Notes: generated by a model from the letters alone, not told the origin. Positions 43,915-53,717 are shown, numbered from the stretch's first letter. The stretch is 64,000 nt of DNA from Myxococcus sp. RHSTA-1-4 (GCF_020037125.1 NZ_JAIQDG010000007.1:62001-126000), one strand, 5' to 3'. Translations and numbers: made by a program.

Positions 43915-45075
43915 TCAGCGCAGTACGGGCAGAGGGAACTTCAACGGCTTGCCGTCGGAGGCCACGGTGTGGCCCATCACCTCCGCGGCCCCGAGCCCCT
44001 GACGCTGGCCCTGGAAGGTCGCCTGGGGATTCCTCGCGGACGCCTTGCCCGCGTGGAAGAGGGCGAAGCGCGAGGCCAGTGAGGCCACCGTGTTCAGCAC
44101 GTCCGACGCCACCTGCTTCCATCGTGCCCGGCCGGGCAGCACCTCCAGCAGCAGCCCCGCCGCCGAGCACACCCGGGACGTTCTCCACAGCGCTCCCGGG
44201 AGGCCCTCCTTCAGCGGCCTCGCCACCTCGGATACCCGAGCCGCGTCGCGCTCGACGGCGGCGAAGGTGAGCACCTTCGCCACCTTGCCGGTCAGGCGAT
44301 AGGGCCGTAGCACGCGCTCCTCGCGAGGGCCGTGCGGAAGCAGCGAGAGCAGGCTGCCCGCGGCCGCCGTGGCGGAGGACATGAAGAACAGCGGCAGCGT
44401 CCGGTGCGTGGCCTGCCACACCGGCACGGCCGAGTTGCACAGCAGCACCGCCGTGTAGCCCGCCAGCGGCATGCCCAGCACCGCCGCGCCGGCCGTGGCG
44501 CCACGGCCCACCGCGCCCGCCCAGCCTCGCCGGTGCCCCAGCAGCAACCCCAGCGTGTTCAGTCCTCCCGAGGCGGCCAGCACCCACGAGCCGATGCTCA
44601 TGGGGGAGGTGGGGCGGAACACGCGCAGCATGTTCAGGAAGCGCTCCGGCCGCCCCAGGTCGTGGATGAGCAGCCCCGCGCTGAGCATGTCGCCCACCGT
44701 GCCCACCCACAGGCAGCGCCGCCCCAGCCGCGCCAGCTTCGGGCCTCCCGCCATGTCCGCCGCGAGTCCCAGCACACTTGCCGCGCCCGCCACTCCGCCA
44801 ACGTAGAGGTACGCCGGAATGGACCAGATCCACACCGGCTCCTTCACCGCTGGCAGCCCGTAGTAGCTCGGTGCTTCCTCCCGCTCAGGCCCGGCGCGGG
44901 AGGGGAGGGTGGACACCTGCTGGCCGTGTGCCGGGTATGCGCTCTCCGGGTCCTTCACCCGCTGCCGCGAGCCCTCTCCCGCGAGCACGCCCAGCGTGGA
45001 GTCCACGTTGCGGCCGTCCTGCTTGCGCTGCAGCCGGTCCAGCGGCGTCACGCCATTGCCGGTGGAGTGACTCAC
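43915..45075 (-). CDS. NrfD-type membrane subunit of formate dehydrogenase
   Basis: A 386-residue protein. The GTG at 45075 has GGGAGG seven bases upstream and overlaps the TGA of the preceding iron-sulfur subunit gene (GTGA), a sign of translational coupling. The first 75 residues are hydrophilic (SRQRVKDPESAYPAHGQQVS); from PVWIWSIPAYLYVGGVAGAA on, about eight hydrophobic helices resemble NrfD/PsrC membrane subunits. These anchor the complex and pass electrons to quinone without haem. The linker NMLRVFRPTSPMSIGSWVLA is a family-typical stretch. Third gene of the fdh operon. Confidence 0.9.
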   Translation of the reverse strand: MSHSTGNGVTPLDRLQRKQDGRNVDSTLGVLAGEGSRQRVKDPESAYPAHGQQVSTLPSRAGPEREEAPSYYGLPAVKEPVWIWSIPAYLYVGGVAGAASVLGLAADMAGGPKLARLGRRCLWVGTVGDMLSAGLLIHDLGRPERFLNMLRVFRPTSPMSIGSWVLAASGGLNTLGLLLGHRRGWAGAVGRGATAGAAVLGMPLAGYTAVLLCNSAVPVWQATHRTLPLFFMSSATAAAGSLLSLLPHGPREERVLRPYRLTGKVAKVLTFAAVERDAARVSEVARPLKEGLPGALWRTSRVCSAAGLLLEVLPGRARWKQVASDVLNTVASLASRFALFHAGKASARNPQATFQGQRQGLGAAEVMGHTVASDGKPLKFPLPVLR

Positions 45076-45869
45076 GAGCGCGCCTCCCTGCCGGCGAGCA
45101 CGGAGCCCAGCGCCACCGCCGCCATGCCCAGCGCGCCAAGCGCCACCATGCCCCACGTTCGCGCCCCCTTCACCGTGGGCACCACCGGGTCCGGCGGCAG
45201 GCCGTAGACCTCCGGCCGGTCCACCAGCAGGAAGAAGGCATTGAGCCCGCCAGTGCCCGGCTGGTTCGCCGAGTCCTTGCCGTACAGGTACGCGTCCGTC
45301 ACGCCCTGCTCATGCAGCTTCCGCACGCGGTTCTCCGCGCGCGTGTGCAGCTCGTCCAGGTCGCCGAAGGCAATGGACTCGGTGGGGCACGCCTTGGCGC
45401 AGGCCGGCGTCATGCCCTCGCCCAGCCGGTCGTAGCAGAGGGTGCACTTCCACGCGCGCCCGTCGTCCTCGCGCCGGGAGATGACGCCGAAGGGGCAGCC
45501 CACCACGCAGTAGCCGCAGCCGTTGCACACGTCCGGCTGCACGTACACCGTGTCGAACTCCGTCCGGATGATGGCTCCCGTGGGGCACGCCTCCAGGCAC
45601 CCGGCCCGCTGGCAGTGCTTGCACACGTCCGACATCATCAGCCACGAGAAGTCCCCCACGCCCGTCGCCTGCCCTTGCAGCGGCACCGGCCGCTCCACGA
45701 AGGCCACGTGCCGCCACGTGGACGCGCCCAGCGCCCCGGTGTTGTCGTAGGACATGCCGGTGAAGCGGAAGCCGTCGTCCGGGAGCTGGTTCCACTGCTT
45801 GCACGCCACCTCGCAGGCCTTGCAGCCGATGCAGAGGGTGGTGTCGGTGAAGAAGCCCTTCTGTCCCAT
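45072..45869 (-). CDS. Formate dehydrogenase iron-sulfur subunit
   Basis: A 265-residue ferredoxin-type subunit. Four cysteine clusters predict four [4Fe-4S] centres: TLCIGCKACEVACKQWN, SDVCKHCQRAGCLEACPTG, DVCNGCGYCVVGCPFGV and WKCTLCYDRLGEGMTPACAK with KACP. The C-terminus has one membrane helix (GMVALGALGMAAVALGSVLA). It relays electrons from the catalytic subunit to the NrfD-type quinone reductase. The gene starts three bases after the catalytic subunit's stop and overlaps the next gene, so the three are surely one operon. Confidence 0.93.
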   Translation of the reverse strand: MGQKGFFTDTTLCIGCKACEVACKQWNQLPDDGFRFTGMSYDNTGALGASTWRHVAFVERPVPLQGQATGVGDFSWLMMSDVCKHCQRAGCLEACPTGAIIRTEFDTVYVQPDVCNGCGYCVVGCPFGVISRREDDGRAWKCTLCYDRLGEGMTPACAKACPTESIAFGDLDELHTRAENRVRKLHEQGVTDAYLYGKDSANQPGTGGLNAFFLLVDRPEVYGLPPDPVVPTVKGARTWGMVALGALGMAAVALGSVLAGREARS

Positions 45870-45872
45870 CGG

Positions 45873-48800
45873 CTACGGCTCCTGTTCCCACTTCTCCTGG
45901 TACACGGCATGCGCGACGTCGCCCACGCTCGGGCTGTCGCGCCGGAGCTCCGGCACTCCGGGAGGAAGGGCCCGCTCCGGAGCACCCGCGGCGGCGCGCT
46001 CGCCGGTGGCCTGCCGGCCCGCGACGATGTCCCCGGTGAACGCCTTGGACTCCTGAATCTCCACGTTGGGGTCCGCCACGAAGGGGATGAGGTCGTTGGC
46101 CCCGCTTGCGCGCACGCGCCCCGTCACACCCCAGTGGTACGGCAGGCCAATCTGGTGCACCCACTTCCCATTCAACTTCAGCGGGCGGAGGCGCTCGGTG
46201 ACGAGCACCCGGCACTCCATGTCCCCGCGCGCGGTGCGCACGGTGGCCCAGCCGCCGTTCGTCAGCCCCCGCTCGGCGGCGAGCTCCGGGGAGACCTCGC
46301 AGAACTGCTCGGGCTGCAGCTCGCTCAGCCAGGACAGCCAGCGGCTCATGCCTCCCGCCGTGTGGTGCTCCGTCAGGCGATACGTGGTGAGGACGAACGG
46401 GTAGCGCGGGTCCGCCCAGGCACGGTGCAGCGGGTTGTCCCGGCGCCGCCACTCCAGCCTCGCCGGGTTGCATTGCTGTCCGTAGAGCGCGTTCCTCACC
46501 GGCGACTCCTCGGGCTCGTAGTGCGTGGGAAGGGGGCCATCCACCACTCCGCTGGGTGCGAAGAGCCACGCCTTGCCGTCCACCTGCATGAGGAACGGGT
46601 CGGTGCCACCAAGGGCGTCCACGCCCCGCGCGTCCTCCGGGGGGCGGTAATCCGGCGGCCGGTCCGCGATGAAGTCCGGCACGTCCTCACCCGTCCATCG
46701 CCGCTGCTCCGCGTCCCACCAGACGTACTTCTTGCGCTCGCTCCACGGGCGCCCTTCCGGGTCCGCCGAGGCTCGGTTGTAGAGGAGGCGCCGGTTGGCG
46801 GGCCACGCCCAGCCCCACTCGGGCGCGACCCAGGACTGCTCGCGCGCGGGCTTGCGACGCGCCGTCTGGTTCACACCGTCCGCGTAGCAGCCGGAGTAGA
46901 TCCAGCAGCCGCACGCCGTGGAGCCGTCGTCCTTCAGGTCCGAGAAGCCGCTCACCACGTGGCGGTCCGCGATGGTGTAGCCGTTGATCTCCTGGAGCAC
47001 CGCCTCGGCGCTCGGCTCCTCGTGCTTCCCGCGCGTGGGGTAGTCCCACGTCAGGTCATGCAGCGGCTGGTCCTTCCTCTCGCGAGAGCTGGCGTAGAGT
47101 GCCTTCAGCCTGCGGCCCAGGTGGTAGATGAAGTGCAGCTCGCTGCGCGCGTCCCCGGGCGGGTCCACCGCCCTGTCGCGCCACTGGAGCAGCCGCTGGG
47201 TGTTGGTGAAGGTGCCCTCCTTCTCCGTGTGCGCGGCGGCGGGGAAGAAGAAGACCTCCGTCTGGATGTCCTCCGTCCTCACGTCGCCGCGATCGATTTC
47301 CGGCGCATGGCGCCAGAACTCGGCCGTCTCGATGAGGGTGAGGTCGCGCACCACGAGCCAGTCGAGCTGACGCAGCCCCTTGCGCTGGAGCGCCCCGTTC
47401 ATGGAGCCCACGGCCGGGTTCTCGCCCATGACGAAGTAGCCCTTCACCCGGCCGTCCGCCATGTCCGCCACCGTCTGCATGTGTGAGTGGTTCCCCGTGA
47501 GCCGGGGGAGGTGGCCGAAGAGGTAGTGGTTCTCCTTCGTGGCGGCGTCGCCGAACCAGGCCTTGAGCAGCGACACGGCGTACTTCGGCAGGTTGCTCCA
47601 CCAGCCGGTGCTGGCCGCGTGGTCCTTCAGGTAGTCGTCCAGGTCATACCCCTGCCGGGCGTGCGGCATGGGCATGTAGCCGGGCAGCAGGTTGTAGAGG
47701 GTGGGGATGTCCGACGAGCCCTGGATGGACGCGTGGCCGCGCAGCGCGAGGATGCCGCCCCCGGGCCGGCCGATGTTGCCCAGCAGGAGCTGGAGGATGG
47801 ACGCGGTGCGGATGTACTGCACGCCCACGCTGTGCTGCGTCCACCCCACCGAGTAGCAGAACGCGGTGGTTCGCTCCCGGCCCGAGTTGGCGCACAGCGC
47901 CTCGGCCACCTTCAGGAACTGCTCCTCCGGCACGCCGCACACCTGGGAGACGATGGCCGGCGTGTAGCGCTGGAAGTGGCGCTTCAGGAGCTGGAAGACA
48001 CAGCGCGGGTGCTGGAGCGTGGGGTCCTTGTGCGCCTCGAACCGGGCGGTGGTGCCTTCTTCCTCGCCGCCCTTGCCGGCGCCGGGCTCGGCGTAGAGCT
48101 GCTTGTGGCCGCCCGCGGGCACCGTGCCGCTCACGCCTTCGTACTGCCAGGTGGCGATGTCGTACTTCCCCTCATCGGGCAGGTAGCCGCTGAAGAACCC
48201 GTCCAGGTCCTCCGTGTCCTGGAAGCCCTCGCGGATGATGTTGGCGGCGTTGGTGTAGTGGAGGACGTAGTCCTTGAAGTAGCGCTCGTGCTCCAGGAGG
48301 AAGTGGATGAGCCCGCCCAGGAAGGCGATGTCCGTGCCCGCCCGGATGGGCACGTGCAGGTTCGCCATGGCGCTGGTGCGCGTGAAGCGCGGGTCCACGT
48401 GAATGAGGGTGGCACCCCGCTCCCGGGCCTCCATCACCCACTGGAAGCCCACCGGGTGACACTCGGCCATGTTGGAGCCCTGGATGACGATGCAGTCGGC
48501 GTTCTTCAGGTCCTGCTGGAAGGTCGTGGCACCGCCACGCCCGAGCGAGATGCCCAGACCGGGCACCGTGGACGAGTGTCATATTCGGGCCTGGTTCTCC
48601 ACCTGCACGATGCCCAGCGCGGTGAAGAGCTTCTTGATGAGGTAGTTCTCCTCGTTGTCCAGGGTGGCGCCGCCCAGGTGCGCGATGCCCAGGGTGCGGT
48701 GGACGTCCAGGCCATTGACGTCGGTGTCCTCCCACGTCGCGTCGCGCGTGTGCTTCACGCGCTCTGCCACCATGTCCATGGCCCGCTCCAGGGGAAGACG

Positions 48801-49148
48801 CTCCCACTCCGTGCCGCCCGGGCGGCGATAGAGCACGTCGTGGATGCGGTGGCTTCCGGTGACGAGCTGGAACGTGGCGGAGCCCTTGGGGCACAGGCGG
48901 CCCCGGGAGATGGGCGAGTCCGGGTCGCCCTCGATGTCGAGGATGCGGCCGTCCTTCACGTACACGTCCTGGCCACACCCCACCGCGCAGTACGGGCAGA
49001 CGGACTTCACCACACGGTCTGCGCCGGCCGTGCGTGGCTCCAGGTGGCGACTGCGCTCGGTCATCGCCGTGTCCCCCAGCGCGGTGGCGTCTCCCTTCCG
49101 CAACTGACGGAACACGGGCCAGCGGTCGAGCAAGTCGAGCACTCCCAA
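45873..49148 (-). CDS. fdhA: Formate dehydrogenase catalytic subunit, selenocysteine-containing
   Basis: A 1091-residue molybdenum or tungsten bis-MGD enzyme that oxidises formate to CO2. An in-frame TGA at 48579-48581 sits exactly where the metal-binding Sec or Cys belongs: NQARI-U-HSSTVPGLG, residue 190, followed by the conserved His. Both sides continue the same frame with strong family similarity, so TGA is read as selenocysteine and not a stop. The N-terminal iron-sulfur ligands are CPYCAVGC (Cys51, 54, 58) and RLCPKG (Cys86). The start is TTG at 49148 with GGGAGG six bases upstream, giving GVLDLLDRWPVFRQ, as in homologues. No Tat signal is seen, so the active site likely faces the cytoplasm. 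Confidence 0.92.
48550..48566 (-). promoter_or_regulatory. SECIS-type hairpin for selenocysteine insertion
   Basis: On the mRNA, GUGCCC pairs with GGGCAU (one G-U) around the loop GGUCU. Counting the UGA as bases 1-3, the loop occupies bases 22-26, which is the same loop sequence and distance as in the Escherichia coli fdhF SECIS. Bacterial SelB binds this loop to deliver Sec-tRNA. The hairpin lies fully within the coding sequence, so its codons are also constrained (the Val-Pro-Gly-Leu-Gly-Ile stretch). Confidence 0.85.
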
Positions 49149-49630
49149 GACGGACCTCCCGCGTGGCTCACACGTCGGCGGGGGCAAGATGCATATCGGT
49201 CCGCTCCGGGCCGACCGGCACATGCGCGGTGACGTCACTTCGCGGACGCTTGCGCTGTCCGAGGTGTTGTCGGGTGGAACGCGGCGGAGTGGATGGCCCG
49301 GTTCGTCCCCGTGGGCAGGCCCTGAGGGACGGAAGGCGCGGCTACTTCGCCTTCACACGGGTAGCAACCTGGAGGGACGGTCCGCTACCCTCGCGGCACG
49401 GCGGTGAATGTCGCGGCGTGGGCGACTCCTCACTGGTGCCCAGGGCCCGCCCTGACTCGTGCAGAATCGCACCTTGCAGGACCGCGGGAGGCTCGCGGTG
49501 GACAGGGACCGGCGCCCCGGGGCGATTCCTCCACCGCGGGCACGCACCTATCCCTCTTCCCCGAGTTGAGCCCGGGGGCCCGGCCCATGCCGCTCGCACC
49601 CGCGCCTGTCGCCTGACCAGGAGATGTGCC
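49149..49630. other. Divergent control region between fdhA and patatin gene
   Basis: About 480 bp without a gene between the minus-strand formate dehydrogenase operon and the plus-strand patatin gene. Apart from GGGTAGC/GCTACCC around 49360-49390 (a seven-base pair with a long loop) and GC-rich repeats, I see no named motif, no riboswitch and no small gene. Promoters for both directions must lie here. Confidence 0.5.
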
Positions 49631-50590
49631 ATGGCCACGTCGGACCGTCCCGCAACACTCGTGCTCTCCGGGGGAGGCGCCAAGGGGGCCTTCCAGGTCG
49701 GCGCCGAGCGCATCCTCCGTGAGGTGCACGGCTTCCGGTGGGAGCGCATCTTCGGCGTCTCCGTGGGTGCCCTGAACGCCACGCTCCTGGCGCAGCATGC
49801 CTTCAAGGAGCTGAACGACATCTGGCTGAACATCAAGGAGACGGACGTGTACCGGAAGTTCCCCTGGCCCGTCGTCGCGCTCCGGCTGGGGCTCTTCCGC
49901 AAGCTGGGGCTCTACGACGACTCACCGCTGCGGGACTTCATCCAGCGTCACGCCTCCGGGCGCCGGTTCGTGGTGCCCGCTCACGTGGGCCGGGTGTCGC
50001 TGGTGAGCGGCAACTATGAGCTGGTGCCCAGCAGCAAGGACGAGCGGGAGTTCCTGGATGCCGTGTGGCAGAGCGCCACCATGCCCGTCATCTGGGAGCC
50101 CATCGGACGCGACGCCATCGTCGACGGCGGGCTGCGCAACGTCACCCCGCTGGGAGACGCGCTGGAGTACGGCCCGACGGAGATTGTCGTCATCGCCTGC
50201 TCCTCGCCGAAGTTCGAACCGGTGAAGCCGCCCGCCAACATCCTGGACGTGGCCAAGCGCGCCCTCACCGACATCACCATCAACGAGATCCTCCTGAACG
50301 ACGTGGAGTTCTTCGTCCGCATCAACGACATCGTGCGGCAGGCGTACGAGGCGGGAATCACCTTGCAGCGGCCGGACGGGTCGACCTACCGGTACTGCCG
50401 CATCACCGTCATCGAGCCGGCGATGGCGCTGGGGGACACGCTCGACTTCTCGCCGGAGATCATCCGCATGCGCATGCGGCATGGCGAGGAGATGGCCCGG
50501 TCCGCCATGCAGCCCACGGGCGTGGGCCCGGGCGAGCGCATGCCGCCGCAGGTAGGGCCGTCGTACCAGGTGCCGCCCCTGCACGCGTAG
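49631..50590 (+). CDS. Patatin-like phospholipase
   Basis: A 319-residue protein with AGGAGA seven bases before its ATG. The patatin fold is shown by the oxyanion loop LVLSGGGAKGAFQVG, the nucleophile elbow GVSVGALNA (Ser44) and the catalytic IVDGGLRNVTPLG (Asp165), a Ser-Asp dyad. Members cleave acyl chains from membrane lipids. No signal peptide or membrane helix is present, so it acts in the cytoplasm or at the inner membrane face. The C-terminal 100 residues, with YRYCRITVIEPAMALGDTLD, are typical of the bacterial subgroup. It is convergent with a ceramidase gene, another lipid hydrolase, separated by 48 bp. Confidence 0.92.
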   Translation: MATSDRPATLVLSGGGAKGAFQVGAERILREVHGFRWERIFGVSVGALNATLLAQHAFKELNDIWLNIKETDVYRKFPWPVVALRLGLFRKLGLYDDSPLRDFIQRHASGRRFVVPAHVGRVSLVSGNYELVPSSKDEREFLDAVWQSATMPVIWEPIGRDAIVDGGLRNVTPLGDALEYGPTEIVVIACSSPKFEPVKPPANILDVAKRALTDITINEILLNDVEFFVRINDIVRQAYEAGITLQRPDGSTYRYCRITVIEPAMALGDTLDFSPEIIRMRMRHGEEMARSAMQPTGVGPGERMPPQVGPSYQVPPLHA

Positions 50591-50638
50591 GCGCCCCGGC
50601 GCCCTCGCGACGGGGATGCTCGGAGGGAGGGGGCCCCG

Positions 50639-52861
50639 TCAACCTTCCGCGGGCAGTGGGCTCACGGCCCGCGCCGCCGAAGGGAGCGGGGTGGCGGGCG
50701 CCGCGCTCGGGCGTGAGATGCCGGGAGGACAGTGGCCGGCGACGGACTCCGTGACGGTGAACTCACGCGACCAGCCGGTGTACGGACGCGGGCCGTCGTC
50801 CAGGCGCGGGCGCCACTCGCCATCATGGCGGATGCGATAGGTGCCCGGGCGGGTGTCCTCGGGGATGTCCCATTCCACCGTCACCTGCGAGCACGCGCCG
50901 CGAGGAGGGCAGGGGTAGCTCTTCCAGCGGTACTTCGTCTCCCAGTCCCAGTCGTACGCCACGGGCTGCCAGGTCCCGTCATCGGCGCGGCGCTGTACCT
51001 CCAGGTACGAGCGCTGTGTGTGCAGGTCATTGCGCGGGTGACCGCCCCAGAAGGTGACGCGCGCCGTGCCACAGCGCGGGTACGTGGTGTCCACGTCGCG
51101 GCCGGAGACGACCGAGCCGAAGGTGATGTCGCCGAAGCGCGGGTCGCCGCCAGGCACCTCGTCATACGTATGGGACAGCCGGATCTCCTTGACGCGGCCT
51201 CTGGGAGGCTTCGGCGTCGGCCCCTCCGGTACTTCGGCGCCCGAAGCCAGCGCCTCGGCCAGCTTCGCGGACTCCTGCTGCACCGCCGCGAGCTGCCAGG
51301 GGCCGAAGTGGGTGGAGGCTCCCTCGTAGTCCTGCTTCGCGTACTCCTGCCGCGTGGTGAGGTAGCCCGAGTACGCGTTGGACAGGCCCGCGATGACGAC
51401 GTGCTCCACGCCCGCCGGGGCCAGCCGCTCGTGTACCGTCTCACGCAGCCGCCGGCCCGCCATGGTGGTCATCTCGAAGGGCACTGCCACCAGTGCGAGG
51501 TTGCCCAGCCGTACGACCTGAAGCGGAAGCACGTTGGGGCTCATGATGGGGCACTCCGCGCCGGGCTTCAGCACCACGGGCTTCTCCACCTGGCAGGGGT
51601 CGTTGTCCAGGCCGCAGAAGAAGCCGGCCAGCGGGTCTCCACACCGGACGCCCTCGCGTCCCACGCCAGGGCCGTCCTCCGCGCCCGCGAGCATGGAGAT
51701 GCCCAGCGCCGCCTTGCACGTCCTGCGCTCCTGGCCGTCCGCCCACGAGGGCGCCACCTTCACGTCGTCCATCTTCACGTAGGTGTGCCGGAAGTCGACG
51801 CCACCCGTGAGCGGCCTCGCGCCCGCGGTGTCCTCGAAGAGCCGCAGCGCCAGGTCGAACTGGCGGCGGCCCGCCTCGACGGTGGCGGCCAGGTCTCCCT
51901 CGCCACGGCCCCCCGGGCCTCCTTGGATGTTCGGCGTCACGTCGCCCTCGTTGCTCTGGGCGAAGGCGGCCACGAACGTCCGGGGCGAGCCGTAGTCCGC
52001 GTCCAGGTGCTTCTCGAAGAGGTAGGACGCGTAGCCCTTGTTGTCGCCGCTGATGAGCCGGTTGCGGTTGCTCATCGACGTGGCGTGCACGGGGAACCAG
52101 TTGATCATCCCCACCGGTGACATCGGCCCGGGCTCCACGGACGCGGCGGCGTCCAGACGCAGCAGCGTCATGGTGGTGTCCACGTCCCCCGTGTACCGCG
52201 CGCGCTCCGCCTGGGGATTGAGGGCGTATGCGCCGGCGGAGCGGTTGCCGCTCGCTCCGGAAAGCTCGCCCGTGCTCAGCAGGATGCGGCCGGGGGCGAG
52301 GTTGTCGTGGGCACGAACGATGGACTGGAAGATGCCCTCCGCGACGGCGTGGAAGTTCTGCGGCGCGAAGCCGATGAACGGGATGCCCAGGAAGGTGTGG
52401 TTGTAGAGCGCGTGGTGCGAGTAGCCACCCGGCCCGGCGTGCGTGTGCGTGGCGCTCAGCACCACGTTGCCGTCCGTGTAGAGGTCCTCGCCGTAGCGCT
52501 CGCGCAGCTTGCGCATGACCTCCTGCTTCACCGCCTGGAAGAGCATCCCCAGGTCCGCGTTGACGAACACCACGCGCTCGCCGTTGCAGGGCGAGGCGAT
52601 GACGAACGCGCGCGAGCGCAGCCGCTGGTGGATGCCCGCGGTGTTCTGGCCCGGCTTGGCGTAGCCCATCATCATCACCTGCGCCGCCGGGCCGGTGATG
52701 TCGTAGATGCCCGTGCCCAGCTGGAAGTCCGTGCGGCCCTCGCAGCCCCGGGCCCGGAGCGCGCGGGCCTCCGGCGCCACGCGCTTCGGTGCGCAGCCGC
52801 CCACCACCAGCGCCGCGAGCGCCAGCGTGAGCAGCCACGTGCGTGAGGACTGGCGTTGCAT
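50639..52861 (-). CDS. Neutral ceramidase, lipid-anchored
   Basis: A 740-residue secreted enzyme. The ATG at 52861 starts a lipoprotein signal with VGGC as lipobox. The family is identified by LGTGIYDITGPAAQVMMMGY near the N-terminus, the zinc site SATHTHAGPGGYSHHA, the nucleophile segment GASGNRSAGAYALNP (Ser in NRS) and INWFPVHATSMSNRN with DNKGYASYLFE. The C-terminal Ig-like domain begins around residue 600. Neutral ceramidases split ceramide into sphingosine and fatty acid. Myxobacteria do contain ceramide lipids, so it may act on their own or prey lipids. Length and motifs are complete. Confidence 0.93.
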   Translation of the reverse strand: MQRQSSRTWLLTLALAALVVGGCAPKRVAPEARALRARGCEGRTDFQLGTGIYDITGPAAQVMMMGYAKPGQNTAGIHQRLRSRAFVIASPCNGERVVFVNADLGMLFQAVKQEVMRKLRERYGEDLYTDGNVVLSATHTHAGPGGYSHHALYNHTFLGIPFIGFAPQNFHAVAEGIFQSIVRAHDNLAPGRILLSTGELSGASGNRSAGAYALNPQAERARYTGDVDTTMTLLRLDAAASVEPGPMSPVGMINWFPVHATSMSNRNRLISGDNKGYASYLFEKHLDADYGSPRTFVAAFAQSNEGDVTPNIQGGPGGRGEGDLAATVEAGRRQFDLALRLFEDTAGARPLTGGVDFRHTYVKMDDVKVAPSWADGQERRTCKAALGISMLAGAEDGPGVGREGVRCGDPLAGFFCGLDNDPCQVEKPVVLKPGAECPIMSPNVLPLQVVRLGNLALVAVPFEMTTMAGRRLRETVHERLAPAGVEHVVIAGLSNAYSGYLTTRQEYAKQDYEGASTHFGPWQLAAVQQESAKLAEALASGAEVPEGPTPKPPRGRVKEIRLSHTYDEVPGGDPRFGDITFGSVVSGRDVDTTYPRCGTARVTFWGGHPRNDLHTQRSYLEVQRRADDGTWQPVAYDWDWETKYRWKSYPCPPRGACSQVTVEWDIPEDTRPGTYRIRHDGEWRPRLDDGPRPYTGWSREFTVTESVAGHCPPGISRPSAAPATPLPSAARAVSPLPAEG

Positions 52862-52931
52862 GGTGGTGGTTCCCCCTCTGTAGGATACGGCGGCGCGCCC
52901 GCTCATGGGCGCCAGAGGTTATCCCACCGTC

Positions 52932-53717
52932 ATGCGTTCCTCGCCTGGTGCGGAAGCGATCCGTGAAATAAACGATGGGCCTCCGGCCAGGTCCGAGCTG
53001 GTGGACCGCATCACCTCGCTCATCACCGAAGCGCGGACGGCCTCGGACGATCAGCAGCCCGACATGGCCGGGGCCATCAATGAGCTGATGGCGCGGCTGC
53101 CCGCGGAGGCGACCTCCGAGGAGACCGCGGTCTGGCTCCTGCGGCTGCTGGATGACGGGCACCTGGACGGACTGCGGGACGAGGCGGGCCAGCCATCCAG
53201 CGTCGCGGCCACGCGGGCCCTGCTGGGCCTTGGGTACCCCCATGCCATGCAGGTGCCTCCGGAGCGGCTGGAGGCACTGCGCCGCTGGGAGCGGCGGACG
53301 CTTCCCGTGCCGTGGGGCCCGCTCGTGGGGACGTTGCTGCTCGCGGCCATGATGCAGTGCTTCTTCGTGCTCATGTCGGACCAGCCCAGGCAGCTCTTCG
53401 GAGTCTCCGCGGAATGCCTGGCGGGAGAAGTGCCATGTCCGCCGGCGGGCCTGAGCGCCTGGTTCCGGTACGAGGGCCAGTACCTCGTGTCCACCGGCCT
53501 GTTCCTGGAGAACGTGCTCGCCGGCGTCGCGGCCGTCACCGTGGGCCGGCTCCAGAAGGTACGCCCACGCGTGCGCCTCGGCTTCCTCGGAGTCGGGGTG
53601 CTGGGGCTGCTGACGTGGGGCGCGCTGCTGGCGCTGGGCTACGCGGGAGTCGGGTGGGGCGCGTTCATGTCCGCCGCGGGGGCGCTGGCGGCGTGGCGGA
53701 TTCTGAAGGTGCCGTGA
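52932..53717 (+). CDS. Membrane protein of unknown function
   Basis: A 261-residue protein, taken from the ATG at 52932; an ATG at 52905 is equally open. The N-terminal 125 residues are soluble and helical (VDRITSLITEARTASDDQ, WLLRLLDDGHLDGLRDEAGQ). The rest has four hydrophobic segments, including WGPLVGTLLLAAMMQCFFVL and LGFLGVGVLGLLTWGALLAL, with a loop that holds two Cys (SAECLAGEVPCPPAG). I do not know the family. It diverges from the ceramidase gene with about 70 bp between starts, so a shared regulatory region is possible. Confidence 0.75.
   Translation: MRSSPGAEAIREINDGPPARSELVDRITSLITEARTASDDQQPDMAGAINELMARLPAEATSEETAVWLLRLLDDGHLDGLRDEAGQPSSVAATRALLGLGYPHAMQVPPERLEALRRWERRTLPVPWGPLVGTLLLAAMMQCFFVLMSDQPRQLFGVSAECLAGEVPCPPAGLSAWFRYEGQYLVSTGLFLENVLAGVAAVTVGRLQKVRPRVRLGFLGVGVLGLLTWGALLALGYAGVGWGAFMSAAGALAAWRILKVP

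Noticed and set aside
41531..44833. Minus-strand open frame of about 1100 codons over nitrilase and symporter
   Set aside because: Antisense shadow of two well-supported plus-strand genes and of the NrfD gene in another frame.
48566..49148. fdhA read as a nonsense-mutated pseudogene split at the TGA
   Set aside because: The TGA falls precisely at the Sec/Cys position, homology continues on both sides without frameshift, the operon is otherwise intact, and a SECIS-type hairpin follows at the correct distance.
49149..49300. Molybdenum-cofactor riboswitch upstream of fdhA
   Set aside because: Looked for because the enzyme needs bis-MGD; no conserved riboswitch stems or motifs were found in the 5' region.
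50732..52120. Plus-strand open frame of about 462 codons over the ceramidase gene
   Set aside because: Antisense to the ceramidase reading frame, no domain, no ribosome binding site.
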